Shown here one piece after another: positions 17,556-26,577 of a DNA stretch of 42,050 nt. Origin of the DNA: Flavobacteriales bacterium (GTDB lineage: Bacteria > Bacteroidota > Bacteroidia > Flavobacteriales_D > Crocinitomicaceae); NCBI GenBank assembly GCA_013373595.1, contig JABXHO010000083.1, forward strand, positions 1 to 42,050, written 5' to 3'. Position 1 is the stretch's first letter. Every line of letters starts with the position of its first letter. Below the pieces are notes generated by a model. That model was given only the letters and a program-made list of their open reading frames with translations. It searched no databases and had not been told where the DNA came from. A program made the translations under genes and the position numbers.

Positions 17556-18908
17556 ATGCGGTTTGAGCTCACCAGAGAATTTTTAGACATACTTCAAGAG
17601 GCGATCAGCGCTCAGAATATCGCATGGATAAATGAGAACGTTTGCGAACTTCACGAAGCTGATATTGCAGCCATTATCGATGAGCTTGAAAAAGAAGAGG
17701 CAACTTATCTTTTTCGCTTATTAAATGAAGACACACAAAGTGAGGTAATTGTTGAACTGGATGAAGACGTGCGCGAGCAATTGCTTCAATCCTTTTCGAA
17801 CAAGGAAATTGCCGATCAACTTGAAAATCTTGATTCCGATGATGCCACTGACTTGATTGCTGAACTTCCGGCCGATCAGTTAGAAGAAGTTATCGGATTA
17901 ATTGAAGATCCCGAGACGGCAGAAGAGATTGTCGACCTGTTGAATTACGCCGAAGATACTGCCGGTGGTATGATGCAGAAAGAGTTCATGAAGGTACATT
18001 TGGATTGGCCCGTGAACCGATGTGTGATTGAATTACGCAAGCAAGCCGAGGAAGTTGAAAAGGTCTTTACGATATATGTAGTCGATGACGCCGAAAAACT
18101 CGTTGGTTTTCTCTCCCTGAAACGCTTACTTTTTGCCAAGCCAAATACGCTGATAGCAGATTTGTACCAGAATAGGAACATGATTTCTGTGAAAACAGGC
18201 GACGACGATGAAGACGTGGCGAAAATCATGGAGAAATACGATTTGGTTTCTGTCCCTGTAATCGATTTACAAGGAAAGCTCGTTGGGCGAATCACCATTG
18301 ATGACGTAGTAGACGTGATCAAGGAGGAAGCAGATAAGGATTTCCAAATGGCTTCGGGGATCTCGGAAAAAGTAGAATCAAGCTCGACCGTTTGGCGCAT
18401 TTCGCGTGCACGTATTCCATGGTTACTCATTGGATTGTTAGGAGGAATCCTAGGTGCTCAAGTCATTTCAGGTTTCGAAGGAGGAATTAGCAAAGTACCG
18501 CAATTGGCGTTCTTTATTCCGCTTATCGCTGCGATGGGAGGAAATGTTGGTGTTCAATCGGCCGCTATCGTGGTGCAATCGCTCGCCAAAGGAAACGATC
18601 AATTCGGAAGTATTTGGAAGAAAATTCGAAAAGAAATGATGGTAGGAATGATCAACGGAGTTCTTCTGTCTGGTCTTATTTACGTCATCACCCTGATTTT
18701 CGGAACACCTATTTTAGGGCTGGTTGTGAGTATTTCACTCTTCACCGTCATAATGTTTGCCGCTGTCTTCGGAACACTCATTCCGCTTCTTTTGGATAAA
18801 TATAAGATTGATCCCGCATTGGCAACAGGTCCGTTCATTACGACATTAAATGATGTTTTGGGCTTGTTTATCTACCTGACAATCGGAATGCTCCTATTTA
18901 ATATATGA
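17556..18908 (+). CDS. mgtE: Magnesium transporter MgtE
   Basis: MgtE is an inner-membrane Mg2+ channel gated by cytosolic Mg2+. The 450-residue protein has the full architecture. A Glu-rich N-domain spans about 1-130, with ATYLFRLLNEDTQSEVIVEL and the IAELPADQLEEVI helices. Two CBS domains lie at about 140-255, and five transmembrane helices at about 285-450. The family signature PLIAAMGGNVGVQSAAIVVQ is at about 322-341, and the pore aspartate lies in TLNDVLGLFIYL near residue 433. The stop overlaps the next gene's start by 4 bp (ATGA at 18905), so that dehydrogenase is translationally coupled. Confidence 0.96.
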   Translation: MRFELTREFLDILQEAISAQNIAWINENVCELHEADIAAIIDELEKEEATYLFRLLNEDTQSEVIVELDEDVREQLLQSFSNKEIADQLENLDSDDATDLIAELPADQLEEVIGLIEDPETAEEIVDLLNYAEDTAGGMMQKEFMKVHLDWPVNRCVIELRKQAEEVEKVFTIYVVDDAEKLVGFLSLKRLLFAKPNTLIADLYQNRNMISVKTGDDDEDVAKIMEKYDLVSVPVIDLQGKLVGRITIDDVVDVIKEEADKDFQMASGISEKVESSSTVWRISRARIPWLLIGLLGGILGAQVISGFEGGISKVPQLAFFIPLIAAMGGNVGVQSAAIVVQSLAKGNDQFGSIWKKIRKEMMVGMINGVLLSGLIYVITLIFGTPILGLVVSISLFTVIMFAAVFGTLIPLLLDKYKIDPALATGPFITTLNDVLGLFIYLTIGMLLFNI

Positions 18909-19849
18909 AAGTTGTTTTTCTCGATACCGTCCATTCTGTTTTACAGGAACGTTTGGAAAAAGAAGGGTTCTCATGCATTGATGCAACAGAACTATCACGA
19001 GAAGATTGTTTCTCTGTAGTGGCTGATGCCAGTGGAATTGTCGTTCGGTCTCGATTCCCAATGGATGAAGATTTTCTATCCCATGCTCCTCAATTAAAGT
19101 TTATTGCACGTTCTGGCGCTGGAATGGAAAACATTGATGAAGCGTACACCGAAAAACGTGGAATAGTTTGCTACAATGCCCCAGAAGGAAACCGAAATGC
19201 CGTTGGCGAACATGCGTTGGGAATGCTACTTGCACTCTTCAACAAGCTGCATACTGCCGACCGCGACGTCCGAAAAGGAAAATGGGAGCGCGAACACAAT
19301 CGAGGAGTGGAACTGGATGGTAAAACCGTTGGTTTGATCGGGTTTGGAAACAATGGACAAGCCTTTGCGAAAAAACTTCGCGGCTTTGATGTCGACGTTT
19401 TGGCCTACGATAAATACAAGCACAACTACGGAACTGCCGACGTTGAAGAAGTTGATCTATCAGCCATTTTTGAACATGCCGATGTATTGAGCTTTCACAT
19501 TCCTCAAACGGATGAAACCCGATTCATGGGCGACGCATCCTTTTTTGCATCTTTCAAAAAGCCGATCTATGTGGTCAACCTATCCCGTGGAAAGATCATT
19601 CGAACTTCTGCCCTAGTCGAAGCCCTAAAATCTGGAAAAGTGCTTGGTGCAGCTTTGGACGTTTTGGAATATGAGAAAACAAGTTTCGAATCCTTTTTTG
19701 AGCAACAACTCTCCCCAGATTTTGAGTATTTACTCAACGCTGACAACGTAATCTTATCGCCGCATGTAGGCGGATGGACACACGAAAGTTATTTCAAGTT
19801 GAGCGATGTTTTGGCCGATAAAATTTTGAAAGATTGGAAGACCAACTAA
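18905..19849 (+). CDS. D-isomer-specific 2-hydroxyacid dehydrogenase (phosphoglycerate dehydrogenase-like)
   Basis: This is an NAD-dependent dehydrogenase of the SerA/D-2-hydroxyacid family, 314 residues, without the C-terminal ACT domain. The dinucleotide fold shows GLIGFGNNGQAFAKKL and an acidic residue after the second strand (AYDKY). The substrate-site sequence is RSGAGMENID. Catalytic positions are present: Arg in NLSRGKI, Glu in DVLEYEK and His in SPHVGG. It overlaps mgtE by 4 bp. Whether it makes 3-phosphohydroxypyruvate (SerA) or another 2-oxoacid cannot be decided here, because no serC or serB neighbour is visible. Confidence 0.88.
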   Translation: MKVVFLDTVHSVLQERLEKEGFSCIDATELSREDCFSVVADASGIVVRSRFPMDEDFLSHAPQLKFIARSGAGMENIDEAYTEKRGIVCYNAPEGNRNAVGEHALGMLLALFNKLHTADRDVRKGKWEREHNRGVELDGKTVGLIGFGNNGQAFAKKLRGFDVDVLAYDKYKHNYGTADVEEVDLSAIFEHADVLSFHIPQTDETRFMGDASFFASFKKPIYVVNLSRGKIIRTSALVEALKSGKVLGAALDVLEYEKTSFESFFEQQLSPDFEYLLNADNVILSPHVGGWTHESYFKLSDVLADKILKDWKTN

Positions 19850-20226
19850 TTGATAGCGAAACGGAAGAAGCTCCGAAAGACGTCATCCTTGATATCATAC
19901 GTTGGTGGGAACGAAAGCGCATATTGTTCAATGTGTTACAGGTTGGAATTGTTCTTTTCGTCCTCTTCTTTTTTTACAACGGATCATCGATTAGCGCAAT
20001 TTTAAGATCTGAATTTATCTTCCAATCCCTGTTATACTTTCTCTTTGTGAACTTTTGCTACTCGGCTGGCTGGGGAGTTCACTTGCTGCTGTATTACTAT
20101 TTTAAAACAAAAGATACATCCCACATTCTTGACATCGTGCTTCTCATCTTAGGGAGTCTTTTCACAAGTCTTGTAACGTTCCAAGGATACTACATGTTCT
20201 TTAGATGGTCACATCGTTGGGGATAA
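19834..20226 (+). CDS. Hypothetical three-helix membrane protein (TTG start)
   Basis: The 130-residue frame begins with a TTG at 19834, inside the end of the dehydrogenase gene (16-bp overlap), and has no ATG before the third membrane helix. An acidic N-terminus (EDQLIDSETEEAPKD) precedes hydrophobic segments at about 35-50, 62-90 and 98-122. The sequence WGVHLLLYYYF and the C-terminal FFRWSHRWG are distinctive, but I do not recognise a family. Non-random hydrophobic periodicity and tight coupling support a real gene. Confidence 0.65.
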   Translation: MEDQLIDSETEEAPKDVILDIIRWWERKRILFNVLQVGIVLFVLFFFYNGSSISAILRSEFIFQSLLYFLFVNFCYSAGWGVHLLLYYYFKTKDTSHILDIVLLILGSLFTSLVTFQGYYMFFRWSHRWG

Positions 20227-20291
20227 CCGCTATCATATAGTTTACTTTCTCCAATAATTTCCGCATCTTTGAATCACAAAATCAAAACAAT

Positions 20292-22451
20292 ATGAAACTC
20301 CTTTCTGTACTCGCGTTTTTATTTCTGTTAACCCCCTCATTTGCTACCACTCCGCCTGATGAAGGAATGTGGCTTCCAATGCTCCTCAAAGATTACAACT
20401 ACGAGGAAATGAAACGATTAGGATGTAAGTTAACGCCTGAGCAAATTTACAGTGTGAACAGTTCTAGTTTGAAAGACGCCATTGTACAGCTCGGAGGTTT
20501 TTGTACGGCAGAAATCATTTCAGATGAAGGATTGATTTTAACGAATCACCACTGTGGATATGATGCCATTGCTTCACAAAGTACCGAAGAGCACAACTAC
20601 CTCAAAGATGGTTTTTGGGCGCAAAACAAGGGAGAAGAACTCAACATTCCTGGTCTTACAGTTACGTTCCTCGTTCGTATGGATGATGTCAGTGATCGCA
20701 TCTTTAATTTAGAGAAAGATGAAAACGGTCAACCTGATTACCTTGCGATAGAAGAAGAAAAAGCAAAGATCGAAGCGGAATACAGTAATGAAGGTCAATA
20801 CACTGTGTCTGTAAAAGAAATGTTCGATGGAAATGCGTTCTACGTATTCGTTTATGACATCTACCGTGACATCCGTATGGTTGGAGCGCCACCTTCTTCA
20901 ATTGGGAAATTCGGAGGAGACACAGACAACTGGATGTGGCCACGCCATACAGGCGATTTTTCCATGTTCCGAATTTATGCAGGAGCCAATAACGAACCTG
21001 CTGATTATTCTGCAGAAAACAAGCCTTTCAAACCTGCACACTCGCTCCCTGTTTCGATGCAAGGAATTGAAGAAGGAGACTTTACAATGGTGATGGGATA
21101 TCCGGGAAGTACCGACCGATACCTCACTTCGTATGAAGTGGAAAACCTACAGACAAAAGTTGCCCCTTCTTTGGTAAACCTATTGGAAAAACGCCTGAGC
21201 ACGATGCGATCAGTAATGGATCGTTCTGAAAAATTGGAAATTCAATACGCAAGTGAGTACGCTTCGATGTCGAACTCGTACAAATACTACAAAGGTCAAT
21301 TACGCGGATTGAACAAGTTTGATCTTGTTGGAAAGAAGAACATTTACGAAGCGTCGCTGAAGACGTGGATCAATGCTGACAGTGATCGAAAAGAGAAATA
21401 TGGTGGCATGTTTGCACAATTTGACAAACTGTATTCTCCAGCGGATCAATTGGACAACAACATTAGTGTTGTGAATATTGCTGGTTTCGCTCCGGAATTC
21501 GTTACTTCTCTCGGGATTGCTGTTTATCGCATGGAGCGTTCAATGGATGATGTGGACGATGCACGAGTGACGGCAATGAAAGATATCGTGGCAGAAAGTG
21601 CAACGGAGTACTTTGAATCAGACAAGCAAGCCATGGATCGCGAGATCTTCAAATTTGCACTGGATGCATTGAAGAACGATGTTGCTAAAGACGATCGTCC
21701 AGACATGTTCAATCACAAATTGTACGTCAAAAAAGCAAAAGGATCGAATGAGCGCTTCGTCAACTTGGTGATGAAGAAATCGATCTTAACCAACGAGAAG
21801 AAATTGCAGAAATTCCTCGAAAATCCAAAACAAAAAACCTTAGACAAAGATCCGGGTGTGCTTTACGTGAATAGCCTCATCGAGATGTTTCAAACAAAAA
21901 TTCAGGTGAAGCAAATGGAACGTAGCAACCAGTTGAGTAATCTTCGTGGGTTGTACATGCAAGCACTTCAAGAGAAGGAAACAGAGAAAACATTTTATCC
22001 AGATGCGAACTTTACGATGCGTGTTACCTACGGAACAGTAAAAAACTACAAGAGCTGGGAAGGAAAAGAATATGAAACTTTCACGACAGGAGATGAAATA
22101 CTCGAAAAGTACAAGCCTGGTGATCACGAATTCGATGTTCCTGAGAAGTTAAGAACACTCATTTCTACGCAAGATTACGGACCGTATGCGCGTAAGGATG
22201 GAAAACTTCCTGTTTGTTTCTTGCACAACACGGATATCACTGGAGGGAACTCTGGTAGCCCTGTTATTAACGCAGAAGGACACCTCATCGGAGTGGCTTT
22301 TGATGGAAACTGGGAATCAATGACGAGTGATTTATTCTGGCAAGATGAGTACGTTCGTACCATCAGTGTTGACATTCGCTACGTGTTGTTCATCATCGAT
22401 AAGTTCGCTGGAGCCAGTCATCTTATTGATGAGATGAATTTAGTGAAGTAA
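20292..22451 (+). CDS. S46 family dipeptidyl-peptidase (DPP7-like)
   Basis: This is a secreted or periplasmic exopeptidase that removes dipeptides from peptide N-termini; S46 enzymes supply amino acids in proteolytic Bacteroidota. The 719-residue protein has a signal peptide ending near SFATT. The chymotrypsin-like triad is intact: His in TNHHCGYDAI (86-87), Asp in GGDTDNWMWPRHTGDF (about 212), and Ser654 in GGNSGSPVIN. The S1-pocket position in FDGNWESM is Gly672. In characterised enzymes Gly here gives DPP7 (hydrophobic P1) and Arg gives DPP11 (Asp/Glu). A near-consensus -7 box CATCTTTG lies at 20274-20281. There is no T9SS sorting domain. Confidence 0.94.
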   Translation: MKLLSVLAFLFLLTPSFATTPPDEGMWLPMLLKDYNYEEMKRLGCKLTPEQIYSVNSSSLKDAIVQLGGFCTAEIISDEGLILTNHHCGYDAIASQSTEEHNYLKDGFWAQNKGEELNIPGLTVTFLVRMDDVSDRIFNLEKDENGQPDYLAIEEEKAKIEAEYSNEGQYTVSVKEMFDGNAFYVFVYDIYRDIRMVGAPPSSIGKFGGDTDNWMWPRHTGDFSMFRIYAGANNEPADYSAENKPFKPAHSLPVSMQGIEEGDFTMVMGYPGSTDRYLTSYEVENLQTKVAPSLVNLLEKRLSTMRSVMDRSEKLEIQYASEYASMSNSYKYYKGQLRGLNKFDLVGKKNIYEASLKTWINADSDRKEKYGGMFAQFDKLYSPADQLDNNISVVNIAGFAPEFVTSLGIAVYRMERSMDDVDDARVTAMKDIVAESATEYFESDKQAMDREIFKFALDALKNDVAKDDRPDMFNHKLYVKKAKGSNERFVNLVMKKSILTNEKKLQKFLENPKQKTLDKDPGVLYVNSLIEMFQTKIQVKQMERSNQLSNLRGLYMQALQEKETEKTFYPDANFTMRVTYGTVKNYKSWEGKEYETFTTGDEILEKYKPGDHEFDVPEKLRTLISTQDYGPYARKDGKLPVCFLHNTDITGGNSGSPVINAEGHLIGVAFDGNWESMTSDLFWQDEYVRTISVDIRYVLFIIDKFAGASHLIDEMNLVK

Positions 22452-22459
22452 CCAATTTC

Positions 22460-23281
22460 ATGAAGAAAATACTACTGTGTCTCCCATTTCTAATCTTGGG
22501 AATGGGCGGTGCTTTGTCGCAAGAAAAGAGTGATGTCCGAGCAAACAGCGAAGCCTTGCTCTACGCATATCTTTCACAGGACTCAACGAAGATCTATTCG
22601 AGCTGGCATCTTGATAAAGGTGAACTGTTGAACTTGTCGGATTTATTGCAATTGCAACATGATGTCTTTGGGAAGCCATCATTTCCGAAAACGTATAGCT
22701 ATTCTGAAACATACAGCATAACAGAAAAGTATACTTCGACCATCTTAGAAATGGATGATATCTTTGATCAGCACCCATCGGCGACATTGCGACTTCGAAC
22801 CTTCAAAGGAAAAAAGCGAAAAAGCATCTTGCAAATAGATGATATTCGAATTCAAACAAAGATTTCCAATGAGTTTCTCGATTCATTGTCTGCGCCCTAC
22901 TTAGAATTAATTGCTCACAATGAAATAGATTCTCTCGTATCCCTTGCTTTTAAGGCAGAATTGTTTCGAAAATCACTTCATCAATTGGAGAAAAATGGAT
23001 CAAAAAAAGAGATCAAGAATGCCAAAGAGAGCCGTCAAATGATGGAGTCAATGATGGAAATGACCCGTAAACCATTAGCTTCAATTGACAGCTTAACTAA
23101 GCCTCACTTTCAAGACGCTACTATAAAATTGAAAAAGGGTGTTCCACGACTGACACTCACTTTCATCTATCCCGAAGAAAAGGAAAAAGTATGCTCTTTC
23201 GTATTCGTGAGAAGTGAGAACGCCTATCGGTTATCGTCCATCGGAACAGCCATTCGTGGAGGTGGATTTGACGACTTTTAA
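22460..23281 (+). CDS. Hypothetical secreted protein
   Basis: The 273-residue protein has a clear signal peptide (MKKILLCLPFLILGMGGALSQ). A mixed alpha/beta body follows, with a Lys/Glu/Met-rich helix at about 185-205 and a C-terminal strand pair ending in GTAIRGGGFDDF. No family is recognised. It starts 8 bp after the S46 peptidase stop, so the two are probably co-transcribed and the product may act in the same compartment. Its stop overlaps the convergent downstream gene by 4 bp. Confidence 0.7.
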   Translation: MKKILLCLPFLILGMGGALSQEKSDVRANSEALLYAYLSQDSTKIYSSWHLDKGELLNLSDLLQLQHDVFGKPSFPKTYSYSETYSITEKYTSTILEMDDIFDQHPSATLRLRTFKGKKRKSILQIDDIRIQTKISNEFLDSLSAPYLELIAHNEIDSLVSLAFKAELFRKSLHQLEKNGSKKEIKNAKESRQMMESMMEMTRKPLASIDSLTKPHFQDATIKLKKGVPRLTLTFIYPEEKEKVCSFVFVRSENAYRLSSIGTAIRGGGFDDF

Positions 23282-23634
23282 AGCGTATACACTTTTCGGT
23301 TCATCACCTCAATATCCCGTCGCTTTTCCAGCACAAAATCTTTGATTGTTTGCGTATCGACAAAATCATAATGATATGTACGAATCGTTTGATTGAAGTG
23401 TGTAATCTCTACCTTCACTACACCTTCTTTCTGCAGCATATTCGCCTTGATTTCGTCGAACGATTTCTCAGAAAATGCCGATGTTTCGTTATCAACATTG
23501 ATGTCGGTATAGTACACGGTTGTTCCCTTATTCACCATTTCATATCGTGCATTTTCCCATTTCTGACTCTCAGAAGATTGAGCGACTACGATTCCTGGAA
23601 GAACAATTGCTAAAACTATAATAAACTGTTTCAT
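23278..23634 (-). CDS. Hypothetical small secreted protein
   Basis: The 118-residue protein has a signal peptide (MKQFIIVLAIVLPGIVVAQ). A soluble body follows, with several Tyr-rich strands and a final helix rich in Lys/Arg. No family is recognised. It lies one base downstream of the large T9SS cargo gene in the same direction and is likely co-expressed. It converges with the preceding plus-strand gene with a 4-bp stop overlap. Confidence 0.66.
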   Translation of the reverse strand: MKQFIIVLAIVLPGIVVAQSSESQKWENARYEMVNKGTTVYYTDINVDNETSAFSEKSFDEIKANMLQKEGVVKVEITHFNQTIRTYHYDFVDTQTIKDFVLEKRRDIEVMNRKVYTL

Positions 23635-23635
23635 A

Positions 23636-26302
23636 CTATTTTTTCAATATTTTTTCTGAGTGAGTAACTCCTTCGCTATCTGTAAACAACAAGAAATAAA
23701 CACCTGCGGAAAGTTCCGAAAGATTCATATCCACTACATTCAATTCGCCTGGGATCAATGCTCGTTCACGCACAATCATTCCTCTTCCGTCTCTCAATAC
23801 GATATGCGGAGCATCATTCAGCTTGGAAGGCTTCACCTCAACAAATAATGTGCTTTCGGTTGGATTTGGACGAGCTGACAAAATTCCTCCATGCTCAGTC
23901 GATCGCTTCAAGGAAACGATTTCAGAAGTATACGTTTGTCCATCTCTGTCGTATTGCTCTAACTTGTAGTAGACCAGTCCCGTTTTCACATCAGTATCGG
24001 CGAATTGATAATGTATCAAATCACTACTTTCTCCCGCTGCATCAACCGTTCCTACATGTTCAAATTTGATTCCGTCAAACGAACGCATCACGTTGAAATG
24101 TGAGCTATTGTGCTCTGTCACTGTTTTCCATGAAACAATGTTTCTTCCAGACATTCCTACAGCTTTCAGATCCACCAATTCAACTGGAAGAATAATACCC
24201 GTAGCCGTCCAATTCGAAATCGTAAAATCACAATTATCTCCTGCGTTACCATCGAACATCAACATATACGTATTTCCGATTGTCAATCCTGTTGCTGTAA
24301 CCGTTCCTGTTGAATTTGTTCCAGGATTAAAACAGTTCGACATCGACGTAAAGTTGGTGCAGCATCCATTCACATCATACGTTACATCATATACCTGTGC
24401 CTGAATACCGAAATCGTTCACACAATTTGTAACGGCCGTAATATCAAACACCTCAGTTGTGCTGAGCGCCGTAAACGCGTACCATGAATTGTTTTCGATA
24501 CTTCCACAGAAAACAGAATTGATATTTCCGGGAAGATCTGCCGTATAATAGGGATAAGTACTCGAGCTCCAGCTTCCTACACCTTGTGTTAACGTTGCCG
24601 CAAATGGACAATAATCTTCGGTTATACTCGTAGAACCACACGGTCCAATTTCAGAAATACAAATATCAAACGTGGTATTCTGTCCTGTTGTTGACGTGTA
24701 GGAGTAAACGCGAACGAAGTAGGTATTTCCTACAGTCAAGCTATTTACCGTACTCGTATTTGGGTCGCTACATACCAACTCAGCACCAAACGCACCACAG
24801 GTTCCTGCATACACGCTGTGGTAAAGGTCAGTTGTTGATCCTGACACGTTTTGTAAATCGATCTGTACATCTGTTGTTGTAGCAACAAATGAATACCAAA
24901 CGTCATCATCGGCTGTTCCAAAGCATCCATTCGCATCAGGTGAAGGTGTTGAGCTGGCAACAGTTCCCGAAACAGAAGAACATGATCCAGAACTTACTGG
25001 AACGTTGATTGCTCCACTACAGTCATCATTGGCTGGTGGTGGTGGTGGCGTACCGACACATACATCGAAGGTTGTATTTTGACCTGTGGTAGATGTCCAA
25101 CTGAAAATTCGAACGTAATACGTATTTCCAGGAGTAAGTCCTCCAACGATACTCGAATTTGGATCGCTACAAACAAGTGGTGCACCAATCGCACCGCATG
25201 TTCCTCCATAAACACTATGGTACAAATCCGTTGTGCTACCCGTTACATTCAATAGATCGATTGTATGCGCTGTCCCTGTTGCTACGAAGGAATACCAAAC
25301 ATCATCATCAGCTGTACCTCCACAGCTATTTGCCTGAACCGAAGTCGTAGCATTTTGAATGGTTCCTGAAGTTGTTGTTCCACACGCCTGATCTGGATTC
25401 ACGGTTAATCCAATCGCTCCACTACAATCATCATTCGCTGGCGGAGGCGGACAAGCCGTAATATCAATATCAAATGCTGTACATTGAGGAGATGGGAACG
25501 TAGAAATAGTAATGTAATATGTTGTTCCTGCCGTAACGGAGTACGTCATACTTGGGTTTCCTCCTGAACTTGTTCCACTTGCCAAGCAATTTGTTCCTAC
25601 TGCGTCAGGACAATTGTCTGTTAAAAAGATTCCTACCCACGTTCCTGTATTGGACAACGCGAATTGCAAGCATTCAGAAGTTGTTGGTGTGTATTCAATC
25701 ACATAATCATCACCTCCCATATACGAACTTCCGCACGCATCAGAACTTGTGAAATCATCACCTGCTCCACACGTTGTTAAGCCAGCATTCGAATAAAGCG
25801 ATGAATTAACAACTAAATCAGAAGAACAAGAGCCTGGAACAACACTTACTGCACAAATATCCCCAGATTGATTGGCGTTACTGTTCCCTGATCTGCGTTG
25901 AATATGAATAAAGTAGGTGGTTCCTGTCGTAGAGGCAAACGTCACAGAACCAGTGGTTCCTGCCGTTTGTTGTGTACAATCTAACTCGCCACCTGTACAG
26001 GAAGTCATCGCTGTTAGAGCATACGCTTCGTTGGAGTTAGAGATTGTTACTGTGATAGGGTTTCCTGTACCTGTAACAGTGTACCATACATCTTCATATC
26101 CTGTACCCGATGTTGCACACGAAGCCGTATACTCAGGGCCAGTGCCGTTCTCAAAGTTACTAAATCCTTGTGTAATACACGTTCCGTTTACAGGAAGATT
26201 TGATGCAGCGCCACACGTAAGACCCTGCCCGAAAAGGGGATTGAGATTTGTAAAGAACATCATGCATAGAGCAAGCATGAGTCCAGAGGGAGTCCTAGCC
26301 AT
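23636..26302 (-). CDS. T9SS-secreted repeat protein (type A sorting domain)
   Basis: The 888-residue extracellular protein has an N-terminal signal peptide (to LFGQG). Several Cys-containing beta-sandwich (PPC-like) modules follow at about 26-155, 157-285, 287-417, 420-550 and 555-700. Modules three and four are near-identical tandem repeats that share PANDDCSGAI, DDVWYSFVAT, DLYHSVY and STTGQNTTFD. After PVELVDLKAV comes a fibronectin-like stretch. The C-terminus (810-888) is a type A sorting domain with ARPNPTEST, LRDGRGMIV and LSAGVYFLL. The protein should cross the outer membrane by T9SS and be surface-attached. Poly-Pro hinges separate the modules. Probable role: adhesion or carbohydrate/protein binding (inferred). 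Confidence 0.85.
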   Translation of the reverse strand: MARTPSGLMLALCMMFFTNLNPLFGQGLTCGAASNLPVNGTCITQGFSNFENGTGPEYTASCATSGTGYEDVWYTVTGTGNPITVTISNSNEAYALTAMTSCTGGELDCTQQTAGTTGSVTFASTTGTTYFIHIQRRSGNSNANQSGDICAVSVVPGSCSSDLVVNSSLYSNAGLTTCGAGDDFTSSDACGSSYMGGDDYVIEYTPTTSECLQFALSNTGTWVGIFLTDNCPDAVGTNCLASGTSSGGNPSMTYSVTAGTTYYITISTFPSPQCTAFDIDITACPPPPANDDCSGAIGLTVNPDQACGTTTSGTIQNATTSVQANSCGGTADDDVWYSFVATGTAHTIDLLNVTGSTTDLYHSVYGGTCGAIGAPLVCSDPNSSIVGGLTPGNTYYVRIFSWTSTTGQNTTFDVCVGTPPPPPANDDCSGAINVPVSSGSCSSVSGTVASSTPSPDANGCFGTADDDVWYSFVATTTDVQIDLQNVSGSTTDLYHSVYAGTCGAFGAELVCSDPNTSTVNSLTVGNTYFVRVYSYTSTTGQNTTFDICISEIGPCGSTSITEDYCPFAATLTQGVGSWSSSTYPYYTADLPGNINSVFCGSIENNSWYAFTALSTTEVFDITAVTNCVNDFGIQAQVYDVTYDVNGCCTNFTSMSNCFNPGTNSTGTVTATGLTIGNTYMLMFDGNAGDNCDFTISNWTATGIILPVELVDLKAVGMSGRNIVSWKTVTEHNSSHFNVMRSFDGIKFEHVGTVDAAGESSDLIHYQFADTDVKTGLVYYKLEQYDRDGQTYTSEIVSLKRSTEHGGILSARPNPTESTLFVEVKPSKLNDAPHIVLRDGRGMIVRERALIPGELNVVDMNLSELSAGVYFLLFTDSEGVTHSEKILKK
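24653..25442. repeat. Two tandem ~390-bp coding repeats inside the T9SS cargo gene
   Basis: Two consecutive units (about 25442-25052 and 25045-24653) encode closely similar modules of about 130 residues. Both begin with a poly-Pro hinge plus PANDDCSGAI and end with STTGQNTTFD. They differ mainly in the first 50 residues, which suggests duplication followed by divergence of one face. Confidence 0.75.
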
Positions 26303-26577
26303 ATTTTGGGAGTAAGTTTTAACAGTTCTGCCGCAATATAAGGCGAAGTAATTTTTTGAACTAATTACAAGCTTGAATGTTTAATATTTCACAGGTATGA
26401 AGAAACAAACCCGCCTTTTCATCGAAAATTTGTCTGTTTTCACCGATAATCTACAAATACAGTGAAAGAAACTCATTGATACTCACGTAAAAGGCTTTTT
26501 ATCAAGGTATTTGTTGTCAACTGCAACAAGAGAGAGTGAAATCTACCCAATTTTGGTTGTTTAAACGATCATCGCGA

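Noticed and set aside
23700-26315. Many plus-strand frames opposite the T9SS cargo and the act genes
   Set aside because: They are antisense shadows with biased Cys/His/Leu composition and no domain or start context.
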